This document shows, one piece after another, positions 6,933 through 14,383 of a stretch of DNA of 21,936 nt. The notes under the pieces were generated by a model. That model saw only the letters and a list, made by a program, of their open reading frames with translations. It had not been told where the DNA came from and made no database searches. The stretch lies in IMG/VR virus record IMGVR_UViG_3300000553_000374, positions 1 through 21,936 of that record. The stretch is one strand, 5' to 3'. This DNA comes from a virus. A program made the translations under genes and the position numbers. Each line of letters opens with the position of its first letter. Position 1 is the stretch's first letter.

Positions 6933-8192
6933 ATGGCAAAGAAGACTTTAAGAAACGCAACATTTGATTCAAAAGATGTTAAGTCCTCATTTCTAGAGGC
7001 TTTGAGCATCATGGGGGAGGATGGCCCAACTGTCCTAAAGTGCGATGTTGATGAGAGATTCACTCCCACTAACTCAATCGTATTTGATAACGTACTCCGC
7101 TTAAAGGGCCTTCCTCGTGGTGGTCGTGTTTATCATATTCATGGTAAGGAACACGGCGGTAAGTCCACACTCTGCTACTCATTCGTTAAGGCTTATCAAA
7201 AGTCCGAGGATGAGCCTGTTGTTATCTTCGATTTTGAGGGAACTTGCACAGGTAATTATCTTCGTGACATCGGAGTAGACACTAGTCGCTCTGCTCTGGC
7301 TGTCTACAGACCTAATAGCATGGATGAGGCTATCAAGCAAACCATCGTGTTTATGAAGGCCGGAGTTAAGCTATTCGTATTTGATTCTATTCCTCGTATG
7401 AAGTCTATGGTGGATGAAAAAGACATCATGAGTGGTCAGGCTATGAAGGCTCAGGTTGGTGAACATGCTAGAGGTATGCAGAAGTTCTTTGATATTCTCA
7501 TGCCCTATGCTATGAAGTACGATTGCTTGTTCCTCATGGTTAACCAGATTCGTGCTAGAATTGAGATGACCCAAGAAGCAATGCAAGCCGTTAAATACCC
7601 TTCTATCACCAATCTAGCTTATACTATGCCTGGAGGCAATTCAGTTCGTTTTATCCCTTCCGTGTCTATTGAAGTTAATGTAGCTAAGGCTTATAGGGCC
7701 GGTGGTTACAAGAGTGCTACGGGAACTCCAGATCCTTTTATTCTAGAACCGGGTGATAATAAGGGTGACTATGTTGCCACTAAGGTTAAAGTTCGTATAA
7801 TCAAGAACAAGGCCACCACTGGTGGTTATCGTGAGTATCATCTTTGGCTTCGTCCTGGGTTCGGCCTAGATGACTGGATTTCTGTTCGTGAGCTAGCTCG
7901 TAACTATGGCCTTATCAAAAATAAGGGTAAGAAGTATATTGTGGGTAATGAGGACAAGCCTATTGCTACCTACGACTCTCAGGATGAAGCTATTCGTAAT
8001 CTAGTAACCGAGCCTGATTTTGAAGTTTTGGCTCGTTTAAAGGTTCTTGTAGCCGCCGCAATTGAAGAGGATAAGGGTGGTTATTCAACTGAAATTACTC
8101 AAAATGATAAATTCTTAGCTGGTGACTCTGAAAGCGTTGAAGAAGAAGAAAATGTAGTTCGCGTCACCGCTTTTGACGATGATGACCTATAA
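6933..8192 (+). CDS. RecA/UvsX-like recombinase
   Basis: This 419-aa protein forms the ATP-dependent strand-exchange filament. Walker A is GKEHGGKST (71-79). An acidic FDFEGT follows where RecA has its conserved EHA/DAE segment. Walker B is KLFVFDS (D151). NQIR (204-207) precedes the DNA-binding L2 region. KVKVRIIKNK matches the conserved RecA segment KIKVVKNK near the core's end. The C-terminus is acidic and ends VRVTAFDDDDL, echoing the FDDDD modules in the protein encoded at 4003-5238. Length is close to T4 UvsX and slightly longer than bacterial RecA. SD AAGGAG is well placed. Arg codons favour CGT, as in the SSB gene, consistent with high expression. It sits directly after the resolvase. 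Confidence 0.92.
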   Translation: MAKKTLRNATFDSKDVKSSFLEALSIMGEDGPTVLKCDVDERFTPTNSIVFDNVLRLKGLPRGGRVYHIHGKEHGGKSTLCYSFVKAYQKSEDEPVVIFDFEGTCTGNYLRDIGVDTSRSALAVYRPNSMDEAIKQTIVFMKAGVKLFVFDSIPRMKSMVDEKDIMSGQAMKAQVGEHARGMQKFFDILMPYAMKYDCLFLMVNQIRARIEMTQEAMQAVKYPSITNLAYTMPGGNSVRFIPSVSIEVNVAKAYRAGGYKSATGTPDPFILEPGDNKGDYVATKVKVRIIKNKATTGGYREYHLWLRPGFGLDDWISVRELARNYGLIKNKGKKYIVGNEDKPIATYDSQDEAIRNLVTEPDFEVLARLKVLVAAAIEEDKGGYSTEITQNDKFLAGDSESVEEEENVVRVTAFDDDDL

Positions 8193-8201
8193 GGGGGACT
8201 C

Positions 8202-8675
8202 ATGTTAGAGTCTAGTGTTAGAATTAAAATAAGAGCCAGTGAGTATATCCTTACTGTTACTAGTGGAGAAAATCTCACTGTTACCATAGATGTCCAGGAT
8301 AAGGCTGTAGGGCCTATCCTGGCTTCTACTGGTAGACTTCCCGCCTTTGATATCCAGGAGGCCATCAGAAGGGCTCCAGCGGGGAATGGACACCAGTACA
8401 GCGTAGAGCAATACATTGTAGGTAATGATGATCCTCCGGGTAAGTTGATTATTGTTACTGATCAAACTGGCCAGAATACTTTAGTAATTGGAGATACGGC
8501 ATTTGTTTTTGATACTAATATTTTAAGTGACGCTATTACTAGTTGCACTAAACTTCCTGAAATCAAATGGGTTCCTACTCCACTTCGCTCTGGTGTAATT
8601 GTGTATCCTGAAACTAAAGGAACTCAAGGTATTCCTGGCACTCAATTATATGTTAATGGTCAGAGAGTCAGATGA
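8202..8675 (+). CDS. hypothetical beta-rich protein (157 aa)
   Basis: No family is recognised. The sequence is dominated by alternating beta-strand patterns (SVRIKIRASEYILTVTSGENLTVTIDV; KLIIVTDQTGQNTLVIGDTAFVFDT), with one helix around residues 48-58 (AFDIQEAIRRA). The C-terminus is Gly/Pro-rich (GTQGIPGTQLYVNGQRVR). No signal peptide or membrane segment is seen. SD AAGGGGG is 6 nt upstream of the ATG, 9 nt after the recA stop. Its TGA overlaps the next ATG (ATGA), so the two unknowns are translationally coupled and may form a complex. Confidence 0.75.
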   Translation: MLESSVRIKIRASEYILTVTSGENLTVTIDVQDKAVGPILASTGRLPAFDIQEAIRRAPAGNGHQYSVEQYIVGNDDPPGKLIIVTDQTGQNTLVIGDTAFVFDTNILSDAITSCTKLPEIKWVPTPLRSGVIVYPETKGTQGIPGTQLYVNGQRVR

Positions 8676-9490
8676 GCAATCCTAATCCCTCTCATTTAAA
8701 TGTATATAGCCAAGTAAAGGACGTATATAATAGTCCTGTTCTTGGCTCAACTATTAAGGCTCGTTCTTCTTTTGCTGTAGATTCAGATGATATTCAATTA
8801 AATGAAAGAGCAAGAGGCTGGTCTTGCAATAAGATGCCATTCAAAACAATATTGAATGGCGGTTTTATTCTTCGTATTATTGATCTTGAATCTAGAGAAG
8901 AAGGTGGAAAAGCTTATAAAGTAGTGGATCAATATGGTCATATATACGATCTTCGTGAACGTGTTATGTTGGATATTTTCAAAAGAAAAACTATTAGCCC
9001 TGGTGGAGAAATTTCAGGAACTTTTCGTTTTGTGAGAGATGGAAGTCAGAATCTTTTAGTCCCTGAAGACTCCGAATGGGTAGAAAAAGCTAATAGAATG
9101 TCTAATAAGACACCAATTAAGAAACCTATCCCTTATACCCTTTACTCCACAAAAAGAGAAAACGAATTCTTTTTCTGTCTCCCCAAGGGTTATTGCTTAG
9201 CTTTTGGACATAGCTTCTTGTCAAATGATAGAACTAAGGCTAATCCCTTGGCTTCTGCTTATAGGACGGACCTACCCAAAACTATTTATCTGTCCTCCAT
9301 ACAATTTGATCTGGGTCCAGATCCCGCTGTCGGTTTGCTCCACGCCTTAATGCTTGGGGATAAGAATTATACTAGATGGACTATTGGAACGTTAGAGCCT
9401 CTTGCTCATCTGGTAGATAGGTACGAAGAATTCAAAAAGCTTGAGGCTAACCCCAGTTTGCTCAAACTTCCAAACACTTGGAGCAATTAA
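8672..9490 (+). CDS. hypothetical protein (272 aa)
   Basis: I do not recognise this protein. It starts at an ATGA overlap with the preceding gene. The middle has an SH3- or beta-barrel-like look (GGFILRIIDL, KAYKVVDQYGHIYDLRERVMLDIFKR, GEISGTFRFVRDG). Cysteines are few (C52, plus two in FFFCLPKGYCLAFGH), with no CxxC pair. The last 30 residues are helical (HLVDRYEEFKKLEANPSLLKL). It is followed by a TAATG overlap with the Rad50-like gene, which places it in the recombination operon. Its function is unknown. Confidence 0.75.
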   Translation: MSNPNPSHLNVYSQVKDVYNSPVLGSTIKARSSFAVDSDDIQLNERARGWSCNKMPFKTILNGGFILRIIDLESREEGGKAYKVVDQYGHIYDLRERVMLDIFKRKTISPGGEISGTFRFVRDGSQNLLVPEDSEWVEKANRMSNKTPIKKPIPYTLYSTKRENEFFFCLPKGYCLAFGHSFLSNDRTKANPLASAYRTDLPKTIYLSSIQFDLGPDPAVGLLHALMLGDKNYTRWTIGTLEPLAHLVDRYEEFKKLEANPSLLKLPNTWSN

Positions 9491-10665
9491 TGCTGGGAAA
9501 GTCATTTAAGCTATCTGGTAGACATTTCCAGTCTTGGAAGAGTTTCCATCTATCCGTTAAAGGTTTCACAGTTATTGTGGGGCCTTCGGATCGTGGAAAG
9601 TCGGCCATTCTACGTTCTCTTAGAGGGATTCTAAGGAATGAAGTAGGAGCTAATCATATCACCTATGGGGAGAAAGAGGTTAATATAACCCTGGAACCAG
9701 AAGAAGGTGAAGTTATAGCCCTATCCAGAAACGCTAAGACCACTAATTACACTATTGGAGATGCTGAATTTTCTAAATTAGCTGGCGGAATTCCTCCTGC
9801 TATGGAGGATCTTAAGTGTGGCTCTGTGGATATAGGCGGGGTAAAATTGGACCCTATTTTTGCTGGCCAATTTGGTCAACAATTCATGTTGGAACTAAGC
9901 CCCAATGAGCTTAACGCAATCTTCGGTTTATTCTCTTCTACTGAGAAATTGAACTCCGGTAAGAAGCAAGCCTCTTTGAAGAATGCAGAACTCACTTCTA
10001 CTGCTAAATATATAGCCACAGATATTCAAGAATCTGAACTTAAAAGAGCATTGTTAGCCTCATTAGTAACGGAATTTGATGAAGCCACAAAGCCCCTAGA
10101 GGCCCTATCAGAACAGTGTGATACTTTAGAAGCCACTCTAAATAGTTTAGAGCATCTTGCTCTTGTTAAACGTAAAGTGGGGGCTCTTAGCGGAATCAAG
10201 CGACCTATCCCATCTCTTGATGAACTAGAGAGTGCTTTATATCATGCCAGACTTATTAGAAATTACATAAGATCAGCCAATTCTAGAAATAACTACCTAA
10301 ATGGGGCCTCTATTGAAATTCCTCGTACAGCTAGTATTATTAAATTAATGGAGTTAATTCCAAAAGTTAATAAGTATACTACATCAGTCAATAAAGCCAA
10401 ATCTTTTAGAGCAATAACTAAAGTTAATAGTGATAAATGGATTCAAAATATAGAAAAACTTCAAGGCATCAAGACCTTGTTAACTATGGTAACTAATTAC
10501 CTTGAATCTATGGAGTCCCAGAAAAATTTGAAAATTAAGATATCTGAGTTCAATAGTGAGTATCAGCTATTGACTGACCGTTTAGTCGAGTTACAAAACG
10601 ATGGTGTCCAATGTCCTAATTGCGGTCACTATTTCAACACAGGAGAAAAACATGGGCATCAATGA
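9490..10665 (+). CDS. N-terminal half of a Rad50/SbcC-type SMC ATPase, ending at a zinc hook
   Basis: This 391-aa protein starts at the ATG of a TAATG junction (GGAG 6 nt upstream); the upstream in-frame TTG at 9478 is less likely. The N-lobe matches Rad50/SbcC/RecF: FQSWKSFHL, then Walker A VGPSDRGKSAI (31-38), then a Q-loop AGQFGQQFML (Q127) followed by SPNELNAIFGLFSS. Residues from about 165 to 370 are mostly helical or coiled coil. The C-terminus is CPNCGHYF (C375, C378), a zinc-hook motif, and the protein stops 13 residues later. The whole C-terminal ATPase lobe (second coil, ABC signature, Walker B) is absent here and in the genes nearby. T4 gp46 is about 560 aa. It probably pairs with the Mre11-like nuclease at 11986. 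Whether it hydrolyses ATP is unclear. Confidence 0.75.
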   Translation: MLGKSFKLSGRHFQSWKSFHLSVKGFTVIVGPSDRGKSAILRSLRGILRNEVGANHITYGEKEVNITLEPEEGEVIALSRNAKTTNYTIGDAEFSKLAGGIPPAMEDLKCGSVDIGGVKLDPIFAGQFGQQFMLELSPNELNAIFGLFSSTEKLNSGKKQASLKNAELTSTAKYIATDIQESELKRALLASLVTEFDEATKPLEALSEQCDTLEATLNSLEHLALVKRKVGALSGIKRPIPSLDELESALYHARLIRNYIRSANSRNNYLNGASIEIPRTASIIKLMELIPKVNKYTTSVNKAKSFRAITKVNSDKWIQNIEKLQGIKTLLTMVTNYLESMESQKNLKIKISEFNSEYQLLTDRLVELQNDGVQCPNCGHYFNTGEKHGHQ

Positions 10666-10933
10666 AGAAATCGCTGACCTCAATAAAAAGGTCCTAACTC
10701 TCACTAAAAAGCAAGATGAATTTAAAAAACTTCTTGCTGTAGAAGAACATAAAGTAACAGAAATACTCGATAGCCTCAAAGGTGAGGGTTATGATGTTGC
10801 CACTATGTCTGAAGAAGAGCTAAACGAATTATCAAAGAAGCTCTTAGCCGAACTAGAGAGTAAAAAGAATAAATTATCAGAAGGGCTCTCTGAAGTAGAG
10901 AGCTTATTCACAAAATTGGAGGCTCTACGATGA
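10652..10933 (+). CDS. coiled-coil hypothetical protein (93 aa)
   Basis: The start at 10652 is chosen because AGGAG (10641-10645) sits 6 nt upstream; the frame stays open back to 10601 inside the Rad50-like gene. The protein is almost all helix with heptad spacing: INEEIADLNKKVLTLTKKQD, EFKKLLAVEEHKVTEILDSL, then ELSKKLLAELESKKNKL and GLSEVESLFTKLEALR. It overlaps the 3' end of the half-Rad50 gene by 14 nt. It could supply a descending coil that pairs with the truncated Rad50 coil, but it carries no signature or Walker B motif. It ends in an ATGA overlap with the Nudix gene. Confidence 0.75.
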   Translation: MGINEEIADLNKKVLTLTKKQDEFKKLLAVEEHKVTEILDSLKGEGYDVATMSEEELNELSKKLLAELESKKNKLSEGLSEVESLFTKLEALR

Positions 10934-11376
10934 ACGAGTATGTTGTTGGATTTGTATTTAATGAGACCATGAATTCTGTGTTACTCATTAGAAAGAATCA
11001 CCCTGAATGGCAATCAGGATTACTCAATGGTATTGGTGGAAAAATTGAAGAGGGGGAAACCCCTGTTCAAGCTATGTCCAGAGAGTTTGTTGAAGAGGCG
11101 GGTGTCTTTGTTTCTGAAGATGGTTGGAGACCCCTTGGAATTCTAGGTAGTGAAGATTTTGTTGTTCATTGCTTTTCTCTGATAAGTCAATCTGCGTTTA
11201 AATCCGCTCGTACTACCACTGATGAAGAATTAGAATGGTGGACAGTAGGGGCTCCAGAGCTAGAAATTGAATCCGTTCCATCTGTGCCTTGGCTACTACT
11301 TCTAGCTAAAGACTCTAATTTTCTTAAGGGGCAGCTAACTGTTGTAGCCTCCTATATGAATCTAAATGGCGACTAA
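10930..11376 (+). CDS. Nudix hydrolase
   Basis: This 148-aa protein contains a complete Nudix box: G37-x5-E43-x7-R51-E52-F-V-E55-E56-A-G58-V, where the glutamates bind Mg and the Arg orients them. The fold is otherwise typical, with beta strands YVVGFVFN and SVLLIRKNHP before the box and DFVVHCFSLIS after it. Preceding residues GLLNGIGG resemble MutT/ADP-ribose pyrophosphatase-type members. The substrate is a nucleoside diphosphate linked to X, which I cannot specify; phage Nudix enzymes act on nucleotide pools, mutagenic dNTPs or NAD-related metabolites. It starts at an ATGA overlap with the coiled-coil gene and its end overlaps the next start by 11 nt. Confidence 0.93.
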   Translation: MNEYVVGFVFNETMNSVLLIRKNHPEWQSGLLNGIGGKIEEGETPVQAMSREFVEEAGVFVSEDGWRPLGILGSEDFVVHCFSLISQSAFKSARTTTDEELEWWTVGAPELEIESVPSVPWLLLLAKDSNFLKGQLTVVASYMNLNGD

Positions 11377-11656
11377 ACTTGTAGTTAACTTCAGGCGCGG
11401 GAAGCGTGATATTAATTTCTCCACTTCCTCCGATGAAGCTTTGTGTGACTCCGCTGAAGTAGAGATTCATTTTGATAAAAAGAATCTAGTAACCGAAGAA
11501 GAGTTCTTAAAAACCGTGGCACAATTAAGATACCTCTTAAACAAAATGGGATCTTCAATTTTAGAAGAAACATATAAGGGGGCCGATAAACTTATTGCTT
11601 CTGCCACAAAAGCCCTGGAGAAAAAACATGCAGATCAGAATGAAGATGCTAACTGA
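11366..11656 (+). CDS. hypothetical protein (96 aa)
   Basis: The start overlaps the Nudix gene by 11 nt. The first 35 residues are beta-like (KLVVNFRRGKRDINFST; AEVEIHFDKK). The rest is helical (TEEEFLKTVAQLRYLLNKMG; EETYKGADKLIASATKALEKKH). There are no cysteine pairs or other motifs. The C-terminal 10 codons overlap the start of the hemerythrin-like gene (11628), so translation of the two is probably coupled. The family is not recognised. Confidence 0.7.
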   Translation: MATKLVVNFRRGKRDINFSTSSDEALCDSAEVEIHFDKKNLVTEEEFLKTVAQLRYLLNKMGSSILEETYKGADKLIASATKALEKKHADQNEDAN

Positions 11657-12014
11657 CCTTAATGCAGAGCATAAGGCTATGATGGGTTTACTTGATACTT
11701 TGCCTATGTGCGAAGCTAGCAGAGCTAAGGCTATGTCAGATTTTGTGGCCCATTTAACCACCAATTTCGAGGATGAGGAATCCTACATGCGAATTTGTGG
11801 TTTCCCAGAGGCCAAAGAACATGAGGCTATCCATGAGGGTATTCAAGACTATTTTGGAAAGATCCTGTCATCCTCAACTCCTGTGTTTTGCCAAGATTTA
11901 TCCGAATTAAAAAATTTGCTACAAGTTCATATTAACGAAGAAGATGAAAAATTTGCAAAATTTCTAACAACTGAACAGGAATCAAATGAATTACAGGGTT
12001 ATAAAACTACCTAA
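11628..12014 (+). CDS. hemerythrin-like protein with one substituted iron ligand
   Basis: This 128-aa protein matches the hemerythrin four-helix pattern, the length of a single domain. Ligand positions in order are H15 (EHKAMM), N46 and E50 (NFEDEESYM, where the family has HFxxEE), H65 and H69 (HEAIH), then H101 and D106 (HINEED). Thus six of seven canonical diiron ligands are kept and one His is Asn. Family members bind O2, sense redox state or store iron. The start ATG at 11628 has GGAG 7 nt upstream; the frame continues upstream inside the previous gene. It lies between the Rad50-like and Mre11-like genes and overlaps the latter by 29 nt. The fold call rests on the spaced ligand set. Confidence 0.75.
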   Translation: MQIRMKMLTDLNAEHKAMMGLLDTLPMCEASRAKAMSDFVAHLTTNFEDEESYMRICGFPEAKEHEAIHEGIQDYFGKILSSSTPVFCQDLSELKNLLQVHINEEDEKFAKFLTTEQESNELQGYKTT

Positions 12015-12993
12015 TTCTAGTGTAGTTTTCACATGGATTACTGATATTCATTTGTCTGCGGTTGCTCCCGGTAGACGATCTGATGCTTATCGTAGTCAAA
12101 TATTCAGGAAGCTAGATTTTGTAAGAGAACTTACTGAAAAAGTAAATGGTGTGTGCCTATGTGGTGGGGATATATTCCATATCAAAGGTAGTCATTCTAA
12201 GGCTAATAGCCTAAATATGATTAATGAGACCATTCGTATGTTTGGGTCCTACCCAACTGGCAAAATTTACTCTGCTGCGGGTAACCATGACATCCAGTTT
12301 GATAGGATGGACACAATTCCTAGCCAGCCTCTCGGCGTCTTGATTGAGGCCGGAGTATGTCATCTCCTTAATCACGAGCCTGTTATTTTTACCAATGAGG
12401 ATGAAAGTGTAAAGGTCAGTGTAGAGACATTTGATTACGCAGGAGGAGTGGAGACTATGGCTGCTCTCTTGAACTCAGGCGATAGGCATCCTGATGTGGA
12501 TTATAGACTAGGTATTGTCCATGCTTCAGGAGTTCCTGGGGACTCAAGGGAACGTTTTGGAGAATGGACCGTTGGATACAATCAATTGAAAGACATAGAC
12601 TTCGACCTATTGCTATGGGGACATGACCATACTAGAACTGAGACAGCTACAGTTGGAAATGTTACACATATTAATCTTGGTTCATTAGCTAGAGCCGCTC
12701 TGTCTAGTGATGAGACAGAGCGAAAAATTGTAACTTCAATTCTTACATTTACTGCTGAAAAAGCCCGTATTAAAGAAGTAGAGGTGCCCTGTTTACCAAT
12801 TGCTCAAGCATTTAGAACTGAGGATAAAGTGATTGAAAAATCAAAAGACAATTCTGAAGTTCGAAAATTTTTTAGTGATATGAACGAATCTGTGGATGAG
12901 ATTATTAGCGATGATCCAATTGTCGTAATTGAATCATTATGCAAAGATGAGCCTATCTTGGCTTCCTTGATCAAAGAATTGTGCGAGTATTAA
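11986..12993 (+). CDS. SbcD/Mre11-type metallophosphoesterase nuclease (T4 gp47-like)
   Basis: This 335-aa protein carries all the calcineurin-type phosphoesterase motifs in order: TDIHL (D20, H22), CGGDIFH (D62), AAGNHDI (N100, H101), VHASG (H179) and GHDH (H213, H215). This is the Mre11/SbcD/gp47 nuclease core that binds two metal ions and processes DNA ends and hairpins. Its length is close to T4 gp47 (339 aa) and shorter than bacterial SbcD. GDIF in place of the more usual GDxxD/H spacing is a small variation. The start at 11986 has AGGA 5 nt upstream and overlaps the hemerythrin-like gene by 29 nt. The likely partner is the half-Rad50 encoded at 9490-10665. Confidence 0.88.
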   Translation: MNYRVIKLPNSSVVFTWITDIHLSAVAPGRRSDAYRSQIFRKLDFVRELTEKVNGVCLCGGDIFHIKGSHSKANSLNMINETIRMFGSYPTGKIYSAAGNHDIQFDRMDTIPSQPLGVLIEAGVCHLLNHEPVIFTNEDESVKVSVETFDYAGGVETMAALLNSGDRHPDVDYRLGIVHASGVPGDSRERFGEWTVGYNQLKDIDFDLLLWGHDHTRTETATVGNVTHINLGSLARAALSSDETERKIVTSILTFTAEKARIKEVEVPCLPIAQAFRTEDKVIEKSKDNSEVRKFFSDMNESVDEIISDDPIVVIESLCKDEPILASLIKELCEY

Positions 12994-13245
12994 ATGCAAA
13001 CTATGAAAGCTATAATGCTAGAATGCCCCGATAACCAGTTAGATCCCAGTATCAAAGAAGACATCAAAAAGAACTGGAATGATGAGCCATCTGCTCTTCA
13101 AATTCTTCGTATTCTAGATAGTTGTGTTGCCTCCGGCCAGGGGCCATTGGCTGTTAAAGCACTAGAGTTGCTGCTAAACCAAGCTATTGATGAAGAGGCT
13201 ACTACTTACGAAGCTCTTGTTAAACGAGCAGCTTGGAGAATTTAA
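12994..13245 (+). CDS. small helical hypothetical protein (83 aa)
   Basis: It begins immediately after the nuclease stop (TAA then ATG); an alternative ATG lies three codons in. The sequence is helical (PSIKEDIKKNW; PSALQILRILDSCVASGQG; PLAVKALELLLNQAIDEE; TYEALVKRAAWRI). There is no catalytic motif. It is joined to the next gene by TAATG. The compact size and position suggest an accessory subunit, but nothing in the sequence proves this. Confidence 0.7.
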   Translation: MQTMKAIMLECPDNQLDPSIKEDIKKNWNDEPSALQILRILDSCVASGQGPLAVKALELLLNQAIDEEATTYEALVKRAAWRI

Positions 13246-13712
13246 TGGCTGATATTGTTAAAGCACCAGGAAAATATACTAAAGACAAATTCACTATCTT
13301 TCTAGCTGGTGCGATTGATATGGGTTCGGCTGAGGATTGGCAAGTCAAGGTATCTGAAGCCCTTAAAGATTTTGAGGTCTTGATCTTAAATCCCCGTAGA
13401 GATGACTGGGATTCTTCATGGAAGCAGGAGAAATCTGATCCTCAGTTCTCTGAACAAGTTAATTGGGAACAAGATGGACTTGAAGCCAGCGATTTAGTCC
13501 TGGTGGTATTCACTAAGGATAGCAAAGCACCCATCACTTTTCTTGAACTAGGTATGCATATCAACAATGATATCATGGTGTGCTGTCCTGAAGGTTTCTA
13601 TCGTAAGGGCAATGTGGATATCTGCTGTGGCCGTAAGGGTGTCACAGTATGGGGGGATCTAGATAGTATGATCGAGGATCTGAAAGTTCTACTTCACCAA
13701 GAGGGACTATGA
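13245..13712 (+). CDS. nucleoside 2-deoxyribosyltransferase-like protein
   Basis: The start at 13245 comes from a TAATG junction with GGAG 6 nt upstream; an in-frame TTG at 13233 is less likely. The 155-aa protein has the Rossmann-like N-terminus IFLAGAID (18-25), then LILNPRRDDWD (46-56), the FxEQVxWE element (W74, E75), ASDLVLVVF, and ITFLELGMH with the expected catalytic Glu at E101, followed by MVCCPEGFYRKGNVDICC. This matches the phage and bacterial deoxyribosyltransferase-like group that acts on deoxynucleosides or hydrolyses their glycosidic bond. With ThyX and Nudix nearby it fits nucleotide-pool remodelling. It could also act on a host nucleotide signal. Confidence 0.8.
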   Translation: MADIVKAPGKYTKDKFTIFLAGAIDMGSAEDWQVKVSEALKDFEVLILNPRRDDWDSSWKQEKSDPQFSEQVNWEQDGLEASDLVLVVFTKDSKAPITFLELGMHINNDIMVCCPEGFYRKGNVDICCGRKGVTVWGDLDSMIEDLKVLLHQEGL

Positions 13713-14383
13713 GTTTTACTTCTACTCAGCCAGTTCCTGGATTGGTTCACTTGGATTTTGATTCATTTACACAATTAGGAAAAGCTTTGGTACGCCCTCA
13801 AGAGTATGCGGAATCCCCTAAATTTCAAGACACTATATTTACCACTTCTCGTCTTAAAAAGTATATGAGATCATTCCCCTCTACTCATGGAGGCAGAGCT
13901 AACCCTTATTGGTCTTTCACTGGCTTTAATATTCCAGGTCATTATGTTGATGGATTTTATGATAAATTTCCATCTATCACCTCCGCTGAATTGAAGGTTT
14001 ATGAGCATCTAAAGAGCCTTAAATTGCCTGGACGTTACTATCTTATTGGATCAGCCGATAATGCCGCTAAAAAGGCATCGTGGAAGGCCGGAGACCATGA
14101 ATTAGCCCATGCTCTATGGTATTTAAACGAGAGCTACAAGGCTAATCAACAAGCTATTATTGCACAGTTACCAGAAGAATATCGTAGTTCAGTGCATAAT
14201 AGGCTTTTAAGCTGGGGGTGTTATGGTCCTAGTGTGATAGAAGATGAAGTTCATGCCTATCTTGCTACAGATACTCTGAGTAAGTTAGCCCAAAGATTTC
14301 GTTGGCATATTTTACCTCATGAAGTAGAAATTTGTCATGAAAAGTTAAATCTACAACTACAATTCGCTCTTGGGAGATACTAA
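13709..14383 (+). CDS. predicted zinc metallopeptidase-like protein (HExxH)
   Basis: This 224-aa protein contains HELAHALWYL (H130, E131, H134) and, about 45 residues on, EDEVHAYL (E178/E180), which together look like a gluzincin site with a distant Glu as third ligand. No signal peptide is seen, so it would act in the cytoplasm. The N-terminal 100 residues (VPGLVHLDFDSFTQLGKALV; STHGGRANPYWSFTG) are not assignable. Its start overlaps the previous stop as ATGA and its end joins the next gene by TAATG. The motif HELAH plus a second conserved acidic helix makes chance unlikely, but the substrate is unknown and the protein may not be a peptidase. Confidence 0.7.
   Translation: MSFTSTQPVPGLVHLDFDSFTQLGKALVRPQEYAESPKFQDTIFTTSRLKKYMRSFPSTHGGRANPYWSFTGFNIPGHYVDGFYDKFPSITSAELKVYEHLKSLKLPGRYYLIGSADNAAKKASWKAGDHELAHALWYLNESYKANQQAIIAQLPEEYRSSVHNRLLSWGCYGPSVIEDEVHAYLATDTLSKLAQRFRWHILPHEVEICHEKLNLQLQFALGRY

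Noticed and set aside
9478-9489. TTG at 9478 (and similarly GTG at 2926 and TTG at 13233) as gene starts
   Set aside because: In each case an ATG four codons later forms a TAATG junction with an SD at good spacing, so the upstream codons are more likely part of the SD region.
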